Positions 25,784 through 33,401 of a stretch of DNA of 59,599 nucleotides are shown piece after piece. The translations under genes were made by a program, and so were the position numbers. Location: the NCBI GenBank assembly GCA_947625285.1, contig CANQNS010000014.1, positions 1 to 59,599 on the forward strand, in the 5' to 3' direction. How positions within the stretch are numbered: the stretch's first letter is position 1; the number at the start of each line of letters is the position of its first letter. Origin of the DNA: an uncultured Oscillospiraceae bacterium. Its GTDB lineage: Bacteria > Bacillota > Clostridia > Oscillospirales > Oscillospiraceae. The notes beneath the pieces were generated by a model, which saw nothing but the letters and a program-made list of their open reading frames with translations, made no database searches and had not been told where the DNA came from.

Positions 25784-26860
25784 TTACAGGATGTGTACAT
25801 ACGCCGGGTCGAACACCAGCGAGCAGGTCTCTCCCACGTCGTAGATCCGCTTGTTCTTGGGGTTATAGTCCGTCAGCTTCACCAGAGTATCGCCCACCAT
25901 CACGTGGTAGTTCTGATACGAGCCCATGAAGCAGCTCAGCACAACCTTACAGGGCAGGCCGCCGGTGTCCGCCAGGGCGGCGGATTCGGGCCGCAGCACC
26001 GCCGTGTAGGTCTCGCCCACGGTCATGCCCTCCTTGGGCTGGACAGGGGTCTTACTGCCCTCGATCTCCAAAATGGCGTGGTCCCCCTCCATGCCGGTCA
26101 TGACGCCTTTCAGGAAGTTGGCCTCACCGATGAAGTCCGCCACGAACTCGCTGTTGGGCTGGTAATACACCTCCCGGGGCGAGCCCATCTGGGCGATGAC
26201 GCCCTGATTCATGATGATGATGTTGTCGCTCAGGGCCATGGCCTCGCTCTGGTCGTGGGTCACGTAGATGGCGGTGATGCCCACCTCCTGCTGGATGCGG
26301 CGTATCTCCGTTCGCATGGACACGCGCAGCTTGGCGTCCAGGTTGGAGAGGGGCTCGTCGAAAAGCAGCACGCCGGGCTCGATCACCAGGGCCCGCGCCA
26401 GGGCCACCCGCTGCTGCTGGCCGCCGGAAAGCTGGTTAGTCATGCGCCCCTCCATGCCGGACAGCTCCACCAGGTCCAAAATGCGCATGACCCGCTCCCG
26501 TATCTCGTCCTTGGGCACCTTCCGCAGTTTCAGGCCATAGGCCACGTTGTCGAACACGTTATAGTGGGGCAGCAGCGCATAGCTCTGGAACACCATGGCC
26601 GTGTCCCGCTTGTTGGGGGTCAGGGCGTTGATGGCCTCTTCGCCCAGGTAGATCTCCCCCTCGTCGGGGCTCTCGAAGCCCGCGATCATACGCAGCGTGG
26701 TGGTCTTGCCGCAGCCGGAGGGCCCCAGCAGCGTCACGAAGGAGCCGGGCTCGATGTCCAGAGAGACGTCCTTCACCGCGTAAAAGTCCTTGCCGGTCTT
26801 GGGGTCCTGGTATATCTTGGAAATATGGTCCAGCTTGACGCCTTTTTTGATCTTGGACAT
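25784..26860 (-). CDS. ABC transporter ATP-binding protein (FbpC/PotA type)
   Basis: A 358-residue ATPase. Walker A is LLGPSGCGKTTTLRMIAG, the signature is NQLSGGQQQRVALARAL, Walker B is VLLFDEPLSNLD, and the switch His is in YVTHDQSEAMAL. The C-terminal TOBE region (about 240-358) is typical of importers for iron, polyamines, phosphonates or sugars. It starts 1 base after the permease stop and is followed by a terminator. Substrate cannot be assigned from the ATPase. Confidence 0.93.
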   Translation of the reverse strand: MSKIKKGVKLDHISKIYQDPKTGKDFYAVKDVSLDIEPGSFVTLLGPSGCGKTTTLRMIAGFESPDEGEIYLGEEAINALTPNKRDTAMVFQSYALLPHYNVFDNVAYGLKLRKVPKDEIRERVMRILDLVELSGMEGRMTNQLSGGQQQRVALARALVIEPGVLLFDEPLSNLDAKLRVSMRTEIRRIQQEVGITAIYVTHDQSEAMALSDNIIIMNQGVIAQMGSPREVYYQPNSEFVADFIGEANFLKGVMTGMEGDHAILEIEGSKTPVQPKEGMTVGETYTAVLRPESAALADTGGLPCKVVLSCFMGSYQNYHVMVGDTLVKLTDYNPKNKRIYDVGETCSLVFDPAYVHIL

Positions 26861-26861
26861 C

Positions 26862-28574
26862 TCACATATCCTCCTTTATCTGTCTGCTTGTGCCGAAAAA
26901 GCGGATGAACAGGTTCATCAAAAGCACCGCGCCGTAGGTGATAAGGATCAGGATGGTGGCGAAGGCGCAGGCGATGGAATAGGAGCCCTTCTCCGCGAAC
27001 TCGTTGATCTGCACGGTGATGAGCAAAAACTGCGGCGTCACCAGCAGGATGATGGCGGAGATGGCGGTGATGCTGCGGACGAAGGCCGTCACCAGGCCGC
27101 TCAGGAAGGAGTCCTTTATCAGCGGCAGGGTCACGGTCATGAACACCTTGAAGCTGTCCGCGCCCATGTCGTAGGCCGACTCCTCGATGGATTTGTCGAT
27201 CTGCCGCAGGGCGGAGATGCCGCTGCGGGTGCCGGTGGGCAGGGACCGGACCACGAACACGATGATCAAGATCGCCGCGCTGCCGTAGATGCCCTGCAAA
27301 AAGCCCGTGTGGAACACGCCGCCGGAAAAGCCCCGGATATATCCCACGCCCAGCACCGTGCCGGGCACGGCCATAGCCAGCATGGATACCGCCTCGATGA
27401 AGCCCTTGCCCTTGAACTTCCGCTTTACCACCAGGTAGGAGATGATCATGGAAAGCAGCGCCGTGATGGGGGCGGAGATCAGGCTCAGCACGAAGGAGTC
27501 CCGGAACGCCTTGAAGCCCTTGTACCGGGTGAACACCTGCTGGAACCACTTGAAGGTCAGCGGCGTGAATTTGTACCCCCAGGTGGGGAACAGCGCGCCG
27601 ATGGGCACGCACAGATACATGATGATGACGAAGGCCGCCGCCAGCGAACAAAGGGCCGTCAGCGGGCGGGTCACGCTCTTGTCCTCGATGAGCATCCGGC
27701 CCCGGGACGCCTTGCCGGTCAGCGTGGCCGCCGTCTTGGCCTCCAGGTAATACTTCTGCACCGCGAACATCAAAAGCGTGATAGTCAGCAGCACCACGGC
27801 CATGGCCGCCGCGCCCTGCTTGTCGTAGGCGCCGGTGATCTGCAAATAGATGGTGGTAGCCAGGGTGTCATAGGACCCGCCGATGATCATGGGGTTGGCA
27901 AAGTCCGCGATGGACTCGATGAACGTCACCAGAAAGGCGTTGCCAAGACCCGGCAGCAGCAACGGCAGCGTCACGCTGGTGAACACGCGCATCCGCCCCG
28001 CGCCCATGTCCCGGGCCGCCTCCTCCAGAGAGGGGTCTATGTTCTTCAAAAGGCCCTTGAGCATCATGTAGCACACCGGGAAGAAGGTCAGCGTCTGCAC
28101 GATGACGATGCCCCAGAAGCCATAGACGCTGTTGTCGTAGATATGCAGCAGAAACCGGGTTATCAGCCCCGCCTTGCCGAACAGCATTATCATCGAAAGG
28201 CTCAGCACGAAAGGCGGCGAGACCACCGGCAGCATGGAGACCACTTTGAAAAGGCCCCCCACCGCCCGGCCTACCTTTACATAGACCTCCACATAGGCGA
28301 ACAGCAGGCCCACGGCGGCGGACAGGATGCCCACCAGAAAGCCCACCTTCAGGGTGTTGGTGATGGCCCGGCGGAACGTGGGCATATCCAGCACCCGCCG
28401 GAAGATGTCAAAGGTGGGGCCGCCGTCGCCGTAAAAGCTGTCCACAAGAAGGATCGCCAGGGGGTACAGGATGAACAGGGTCAGAAACGTGATCAGGACC
28501 ACGATGGTCCCCACCATGACGGGATCGGCCATCAGCTTTTTCCGATCCAGCGCCGCGCTCTGACTTCTCGCCAT
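26862..28574 (-). CDS. ABC transporter permease, two fused TM domains (FbpB type)
   Basis: A 570-residue membrane protein made of two homologous permease halves, each with about six helices and a cytoplasmic EAA loop (EEAARDMGAGRMRVF in the first half; EESAYDMGADSFKVF in the second). This fused architecture characterises iron(III)-type importers (FbpB/SfuB) and related hexose-phosphate AfuB systems. It is separated from the binding-protein gene by an intrinsic terminator and joined to the ATPase gene by a 1-base gap. GGAGGG lies about 8 bases before ATG. Confidence 0.92.
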   Translation of the reverse strand: MARSQSAALDRKKLMADPVMVGTIVVLITFLTLFILYPLAILLVDSFYGDGGPTFDIFRRVLDMPTFRRAITNTLKVGFLVGILSAAVGLLFAYVEVYVKVGRAVGGLFKVVSMLPVVSPPFVLSLSMIMLFGKAGLITRFLLHIYDNSVYGFWGIVIVQTLTFFPVCYMMLKGLLKNIDPSLEEAARDMGAGRMRVFTSVTLPLLLPGLGNAFLVTFIESIADFANPMIIGGSYDTLATTIYLQITGAYDKQGAAAMAVVLLTITLLMFAVQKYYLEAKTAATLTGKASRGRMLIEDKSVTRPLTALCSLAAAFVIIMYLCVPIGALFPTWGYKFTPLTFKWFQQVFTRYKGFKAFRDSFVLSLISAPITALLSMIISYLVVKRKFKGKGFIEAVSMLAMAVPGTVLGVGYIRGFSGGVFHTGFLQGIYGSAAILIIVFVVRSLPTGTRSGISALRQIDKSIEESAYDMGADSFKVFMTVTLPLIKDSFLSGLVTAFVRSITAISAIILLVTPQFLLITVQINEFAEKGSYSIACAFATILILITYGAVLLMNLFIRFFGTSRQIKEDM

Positions 28575-28603
28575 AGGGTCCGCCCTCCTCTCTCAATCAA
28601 GCT

Positions 28604-28637
28604 TTAAAAAACGGAGGATGGCCACGCCATCCTCCGT
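28604..28637 (-). terminator. Intrinsic terminator between binding-protein and permease genes
   Basis: A 12-bp perfect stem (ACGGAGGATGGC at 28611-28622, complement at 28626-28637) with a 3-base loop is followed on the minus strand by TTTTTTAAA. It lies inside the transporter operon, after the binding-protein stop. Partial read-through would make binding protein more abundant than permease. Confidence 0.85.
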
Positions 28638-28666
28638 CGCCGGTTCAGATATCGTTCGCGGAAAAC

Positions 28667-29755
28667 TCACTCGGTCTCAAAGCGGTCGTCGCCGCCGCCC
28701 AGAGCGTTCATGACTTCCTCCACATAGGTGCCGATGTTCTCGGTGGCGTCCTCGAAGTCATAGTCCATGACGTTCTCGGGATCCAGACCGAACTCCTCAG
28801 CCTGCTCGGGCTGCTCGGCGTTGTCGATGACCAGGAACTGGTAAGAGCCGGTGTCTTTGGCCAGGTTCACGCACTCGGGGCTCAGAGCATACTCGATCCA
28901 CAGCTTGGCGGCGTTGGGGTGGGCCGCGCCCTTGAAGATGGCGGTGGCGCCGATCTCAAAGGAGGTGCCGCTGGAGGGGATCACAAGCTGGATGTTCTCA
29001 TAGCCGTTGTCGATGATCTGGGTGATGCCGTCATGCAGGAAGCCGATGCCGATGACGCACTCGCCGGTGCCCACGTTCTTGGACGGACCGGAGCCGGACT
29101 TGGTATAGACCTCGATGTTCTTGTCCAGGTCTACCAGGTACTGGATGCCCTCGTCGTGGCCGTACTTCTGGATCATGGTGTTGATGACCAGCTTGGCGGT
29201 GCCGGCGGTGTTGTAGTTGGAAAGCCAGATCAGGCCCTCATACTGGGGGTCGGTCAGGTCGGCCCAGTCCTCGGGCACGGGCAGCTCCATGCGCTCCAGC
29301 TCGTCCACATTCACCATGAAGCCCAGGATGCCCTTGTAGATGCCGTACCACATGCCGTCGGCGTGCTTGTACTGATCGCCCAGCAGGTGGCTGGCGTTGA
29401 CAGCCTCATAGGGCTCCAGCAGACCCTCGGCAGCCACCACGTTGTAGGGATCGGTGGTGCCGCCGAACCACACGTCGGCGGAGGGGTTGCCGTTCTCCTC
29501 CTCGATCTTGGCCTGGACCTCGCCGGTGGACAGGCGCTGATACTGTACCTCGATGCCGAACAGCTCCTGGAAGTGCTCGGCGGCGGCGGCCAGATAGGGC
29601 TCCTCGCAGGAGCCATAGACCACCAGCTCGCCCTCTTCCTGGGCGGCGGCGACCAGTTCCTCGTCGAAGGTGACCTCTTCCTCGTCGGCCATGGCGGGGA
29701 CCGCCAGCGCGAAGATCATCGTCAGAGCAAGGAGTAGTGCAAGATACTTTTTCAT
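28667..29755 (-). CDS. ABC transporter solute-binding protein (Fe(III)/AfuA-like class)
   Basis: A 362-residue periplasmic-binding-type protein of cluster 1 or iron-type fold. The signal peptide is about residues 1-24 with an AMA signal-peptidase I site and no lipobox cysteine, unusual for a Gram-positive binding protein. The mature part has SADVWFGGTTDP, WLSNYNTAGTAK and IPSSGTSFEIGATAIFKGA, matching iron(III), phosphonate or hexose-phosphate binders. The Tyr-Tyr iron motif of FbpA is not obvious. AAGGAGG 6 bases before ATG 29755 is ideal. The ligand is uncertain. Confidence 0.88.
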   Translation of the reverse strand: MKKYLALLLALTMIFALAVPAMADEEEVTFDEELVAAAQEEGELVVYGSCEEPYLAAAAEHFQELFGIEVQYQRLSTGEVQAKIEEENGNPSADVWFGGTTDPYNVVAAEGLLEPYEAVNASHLLGDQYKHADGMWYGIYKGILGFMVNVDELERMELPVPEDWADLTDPQYEGLIWLSNYNTAGTAKLVINTMIQKYGHDEGIQYLVDLDKNIEVYTKSGSGPSKNVGTGECVIGIGFLHDGITQIIDNGYENIQLVIPSSGTSFEIGATAIFKGAAHPNAAKLWIEYALSPECVNLAKDTGSYQFLVIDNAEQPEQAEEFGLDPENVMDYDFEDATENIGTYVEEVMNALGGGDDRFETE

Positions 29756-29822
29756 TGGGGACCTCCTTCTGTTTCGTTTGTTTTCCCGGCGGCGGGACGC
29801 GCCCTCCGCCGTTTCCTGGAAT

Positions 29823-29851
29823 ATTATAATTCCATCGTTAACGAATGTCAA
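29823..29851 (-). promoter_or_regulatory. Perfect-consensus promoter with a palindrome in its spacer
   Basis: TTGACA (29846-29851), a 17-base spacer and TATAAT (29823-29828) on the minus strand match consensus at all 12 positions. The spacer contains the exact 10-bp palindrome TCGTTAACGA (29835-29844), a likely repressor site. It drives the binding-protein gene with a leader of about 60 bases. A promoter this strong would normally need repression, which fits the palindrome. Confidence 0.85.
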
Positions 29852-29941
29852 TATACGACAAAATGGTTTAACATATTTTTTATGTGTTTATTACTTTTAT
29901 CCAATCAGGGCAAACGCCCCTCCGCCCCGCCGCCGATAGAT

Positions 29942-29970
29942 TTGTATTTTTTTTTGCGGCGTGTTACAAT
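29942..29970 (+). promoter_or_regulatory. Promoter of recG, predicting a leaderless mRNA
   Basis: TTGTAT (29942-29947), 17 bases, TACAAT (29965-29970), with TGT just before the -10 box (extended -10). The -10 box ends 6 bases before the recG ATG, so transcription should begin at or next to the start codon. No ribosome site exists in those 6 bases (CGCACC). Confidence 0.65.
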
Positions 29971-29976
29971 CGCACC

Positions 29977-32034
29977 ATGGCTGGCTTGAACGACGACATC
30001 CGATATCTGAAGGGCGTGGGCGAGACACGCGCCAAGGCCTTTGAGAAGCTGGGCGTACGCACGCTGGGGGATCTTCTGAGCTTTTTCCCCCGGGCGTATG
30101 AGGACCGGCGGCGCTGCTATGCCATCGGTGAGGCCCCTCTGGAGACGCCGGTGTGCGTCAGGGCCATGGCGGCGGACCGGCCGGTTGCCAGCTTCATCCG
30201 CCGGGGCATGGAGCTTGTGCGCCTGCGCTGCGTGGACGACACCGGCACTCTGGATATAACCTTCTTCAACCAGACCTACCTGAAAAACAGCTTTGAAGTG
30301 GGCCAGACCTATGTTTTCTACGGCCGGGTCTCCGCCATGGGCCGCCGCCGGACCATGACGAACCCGGTCTTTGAGCGGGCCGACCGCCAGGGAGTCGTCA
30401 CCGGCCGCATCCTGCCGGTGTACCGGCTCCGGGCGGGCCTGACCCAAAAGCTGGTGTCCGGGGCCATATCCCAGGCCCTGGCCGCCTGCGGCGGACAGGC
30501 GCCGGACGCGCTGCCGCCGGCTCTCTGCGACCGGCTGCATCTGGCCCAGGCGCGGTACGCCTATGAGAACATCCACTTCCCCCGGGACGACATAGCTCTG
30601 GAGCAGGCCCGGCGGCGGCTGGTGTTCGAGGAGCTGTTCGTGCTGGCGGCCGCCATGGGCGTCATGCGGGAAAAGCGCACCGCCGGTCAGGGCCGGCGTC
30701 TCGCGGCCCGGCCTATGGAGGCGTTCTGGTCCCAGCTCCCCTACCGGCCCACCGCCGCCCAGGTCCGGGCCGTGGAGGAAGCGCTGGCGGACATGGCCTC
30801 CGGCACGCCCATGAACCGGCTGCTGCAGGGCGACGTGGGCAGCGGCAAGACCCTGGTGGCCGCCGCGCTCATCTGGCAGTGCGTGAAAAACGGCCTGCAG
30901 GCGGCCTTCATGGCCCCCACGGAAATATTGACGGACCAGCACTACGCGAATCTCTCCCAGCTTCTCGGGCCTATGGGCATCCGGGTGGTGAAGCTGACCG
31001 GCTCCATGAAGGCGGCGGAAAAGCGGAGCGTCAACGAGCTGCTGGCGGCGGGCATGGCGGACGTGGCGGTGGGCACCCACGCGCTTTTGAGCGCGGGCGT
31101 CGCCTTCGCGGACCTGGGCCTGGTAGTCACGGACGAGCAGCACCGCTTCGGCGTGGCCCAGCGCAGCGCGCTCTCCGGCAAGGGAGAGCGGCCCCATGTG
31201 CTTGTCATGTCCGCCACCCCCATCCCCCGGACCCTGGCTCTGATCATCTATGGCGATCTGGACGTGTCCGTGCTGGACGAGCTGCCCCCAGGCCGGCAGA
31301 AGGTGGACACCTTCGCCTTGGGCGAGGATATGCGGGCGCGTATCTGGCGGTTCGTCCGCCGGCTGGTGGGCGAGGGACGGCAGGTGTTCATCGTCTGCCC
31401 CATGGTGGAGGAAAACGAGGAGCTGCCCCCCGGCCTCAAGAGCGCGGAGAGCTACGCCAGGACCCTGCAGAAAGACGTGTTCCCGGACCTGCGGATCGGC
31501 TGCGTCCACGGCCGCATGAAGGCGAAGGACAAGGACGCGGTCATGGCCGCCTTCGCCGCCGGCGAATATGACGTTCTTGTGTCCACCACGGTGATCGAGG
31601 TGGGCGTGGACGTGCCCAACGCCGCGCTGATGATCGTGGAGAACGCGGACAGGTTCGGTCTCAGCCAGCTTCACCAGCTCCGGGGCCGGGTGGGCCGGGG
31701 ACAGCACAAGAGCTACTGCGTCCTCTTTTCGGACGCGGACAGCCCCGACGCCAGGGCCCGGCTGGAGATCATGACAAAGACCGGCGACGGGTTCAAGATC
31801 TCCGAGGAAGATCTGCGGCTCCGGGGACCCGGCGATTTCTTTGGCTCTCGGCAGCACGGTCTGCCGGAGATGCACGTGGCGGACCTGTCCGGCGATATGC
31901 GGGTCTTAAAGCAGGCCCAGAGTGAGGCCCAGGCACTTCTGGCTGCGGACCCGGCCCTGGCCGCGCCGGAAAACCGTCCCTTGAAAGAGCGCATCGAAAA
32001 GCTCTTTGACCTCCACGCAGACACCTTCAACTGA
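29977..32034 (+). CDS. recG: ATP-dependent DNA helicase RecG
   Basis: A branch-migration helicase for fork reversal and repair. The 685-residue protein has an N-terminal wedge domain (to about 250) and helicase motifs LLQGDVGSGKTLVA (Walker A), VTDEQHRFGVAQR (DEQH box), MSATPIPRTL, STTVIEVGVDVPNA and the closing QLRGRVGRGQHKSYC. Start is ATG 29977, where homology begins (MAGLNDDIRYLKGVGETRA); an upstream in-frame extension is AT-rich non-homologous sequence. There is no ribosome site before ATG; see the promoter entry. It is closed by its own terminator. Confidence 0.96.
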   Translation: MAGLNDDIRYLKGVGETRAKAFEKLGVRTLGDLLSFFPRAYEDRRRCYAIGEAPLETPVCVRAMAADRPVASFIRRGMELVRLRCVDDTGTLDITFFNQTYLKNSFEVGQTYVFYGRVSAMGRRRTMTNPVFERADRQGVVTGRILPVYRLRAGLTQKLVSGAISQALAACGGQAPDALPPALCDRLHLAQARYAYENIHFPRDDIALEQARRRLVFEELFVLAAAMGVMREKRTAGQGRRLAARPMEAFWSQLPYRPTAAQVRAVEEALADMASGTPMNRLLQGDVGSGKTLVAAALIWQCVKNGLQAAFMAPTEILTDQHYANLSQLLGPMGIRVVKLTGSMKAAEKRSVNELLAAGMADVAVGTHALLSAGVAFADLGLVVTDEQHRFGVAQRSALSGKGERPHVLVMSATPIPRTLALIIYGDLDVSVLDELPPGRQKVDTFALGEDMRARIWRFVRRLVGEGRQVFIVCPMVEENEELPPGLKSAESYARTLQKDVFPDLRIGCVHGRMKAKDKDAVMAAFAAGEYDVLVSTTVIEVGVDVPNAALMIVENADRFGLSQLHQLRGRVGRGQHKSYCVLFSDADSPDARARLEIMTKTGDGFKISEEDLRLRGPGDFFGSRQHGLPEMHVADLSGDMRVLKQAQSEAQALLAADPALAAPENRPLKERIEKLFDLHADTFN

Positions 32035-32045
32035 ATCAGGCGAAC

Positions 32046-32082
32046 ACAACGCCTCCGGCAAGTACCGGAGGCGTTGTATTTT
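32046..32082 (+). terminator. Intrinsic terminator of recG
   Basis: ACAACGCCTCCGG (32046-32058) pairs perfectly with CCGGAGGCGTTGT (32065-32077) around a 6-base loop, followed by ATTTTG on the plus strand. It begins 12 bases after the recG stop. Confidence 0.85.
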
Positions 32083-32129
32083 GATCAAATTTGAAGTTCG
32101 CCCACGAACACTTGGGCGTCCCGATAAGC

Positions 32130-33239
32130 TCAGACGCTCATGATCTCGTCAAGAGACTCGACAATGCGCATCCTTTTCAGCGCGCCGCTTTCCTGGAGGC
32201 TGCTGACAACGCCGCCCGCATTGTCGCCAAATCGATCAACATAGTCATTTTTACCTCTCACAAGGGGATACAGGTAAAATGTGGGGATGTCGTCACCCAG
32301 CATTGCAGAGGCGTTCAGAACGCTGCCGCTGTTCACAGACAAAAAGACATGGTCACTGAAATCGCGGTTTATCTGAATGACCTCCCAGGGGATCGACGAG
32401 CTGCGCGATACGGCGATGCCATATTCTTCATATATGCCCCGTCTGTCACGAGGATGCAGCTTCACCAAAAGATTGTCTTTCCCTACCAGATCGGCGATCC
32501 TGAGGACGAGATCCGCTTCCCCCACATCGAAGCCGTCGATATCCAGGGCCGTGCCAAAAAAGATATATTTTTGCGGATAAACATCTCTATCCGGATCATA
32601 TGAAAACGCACCGTTCAGCAGATCTGTAATGCTGTCCCGGTCCCTGGAGATGAGTGGTATAGGATAGACCTTATCTGTCGCAGAGGGATACAGCTCCGGG
32701 TAGTAACAATAATACTCCTTTACATTTCCGTATGGGCACTTGATCCCAAACAGCCTGCAGATATGCTCAAATAGCTTGTCTCTTCTGCCGCAGATATTAT
32801 CGAACATGGCAAAGCACGAAAGGATGCCCTCTTCATAGCATTTCAATTCGGGTGTGGTCCCCTTCCTCGCGCTCATGCTATAAATATACTGAACGATCTG
32901 ATCGCAGCTGTTAAAGGCGAAGATGACCTTATATCCGGCCTTCCATTCTATCGCGGGCTCAAAAAAACCATTATCACCCAGCAGCAGCTTGAACCGATGG
33001 GCCAGATCACTGATCGCGGAGTAATTGTATTCCAACTCCCTGGAGCGAACAAAGTGCACATGGTCAAAAATCTGCAGCTTTCTCGTATTCTCGCATACGT
33101 TTGCCGCATTGACCGAATGGTCGGACAGAACAAGGTCTGCCCTCCTGTCCGAAAACATGGCGGTCTTCATTTGTATGGCGGTGATAAGCTGCATATAAGT
33201 ATTGCAAATAAAAATGATATCTCTGTTCTCCGCCATCAT
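32130..33239 (-). CDS. Glycosyltransferase, family 52/polysialyltransferase-like
   Basis: A 369-residue protein beginning MMAENRDIIFICNTYMQLITA. The N-terminal fold pattern resembles GT52 (lipooligosaccharide sialyltransferase) and alpha-2,8-polysialyltransferase families, and the C-terminal SVNSGSVLNASAMLG followed by FYLYPL is a hallmark-like nucleotide-sugar region. The donor could be CMP-sialic acid or another nucleotide sugar. Base composition is clearly more AT-rich than its neighbours, suggesting horizontal acquisition. It is isolated: recG is convergent, and the upstream gene ends in a terminator. GGAG lies 7 bases before ATG. No membrane segment is seen. Confidence 0.65.
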   Translation of the reverse strand: MMAENRDIIFICNTYMQLITAIQMKTAMFSDRRADLVLSDHSVNAANVCENTRKLQIFDHVHFVRSRELEYNYSAISDLAHRFKLLLGDNGFFEPAIEWKAGYKVIFAFNSCDQIVQYIYSMSARKGTTPELKCYEEGILSCFAMFDNICGRRDKLFEHICRLFGIKCPYGNVKEYYCYYPELYPSATDKVYPIPLISRDRDSITDLLNGAFSYDPDRDVYPQKYIFFGTALDIDGFDVGEADLVLRIADLVGKDNLLVKLHPRDRRGIYEEYGIAVSRSSSIPWEVIQINRDFSDHVFLSVNSGSVLNASAMLGDDIPTFYLYPLVRGKNDYVDRFGDNAGGVVSSLQESGALKRMRIVESLDEIMSV

Positions 33240-33287
33240 CTCTTTTCTCCTTCTATCTATAACTGTGTGCACAGCAAAATAAGAATA

Positions 33288-33326
33288 CCAAAAGGGCTTA
33301 TCTGCCGTAACAAGAATAAGCCCTTT
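33288..33326 (-). terminator. Terminator after the ispH-rpsA gene
   Basis: AAAGGGCTTAT (33291-33301) pairs perfectly with ATAAGCCCTTT (33316-33326) around a 14-base loop; on the minus strand TTTTGG follows. It lies about 75 bases past the stop of the IspH-S1 gene and about 50 bases before the glycosyltransferase start. Confidence 0.7.
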
Positions 33327-33401
33327 GATCTCTTTAGTTTTAAAAGACGAATGCAAGACACGTCGGAGACCGGCGTCTCCTGAGCCGCAGTATCTGTCTT
33401 C

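Noticed and set aside
26790-28607. Plus-strand 605-codon open frame opposite the ABC permease
   Set aside because: Shadow of the permease; composition is dominated by Gln, His, Asp, Gly runs typical of antisense GC-rich DNA.
29905-31875. Minus-strand 656-codon open frame opposite recG
   Set aside because: Shadow of recG, which has all helicase motifs on the plus strand.
33366-33381. Short inverted repeat GGAGACCGGCGTCTCC near the end of ispH-rpsA
   Set aside because: Only 6 bp with a 4-base loop and no U-run; a better terminator follows at 33288-33326.
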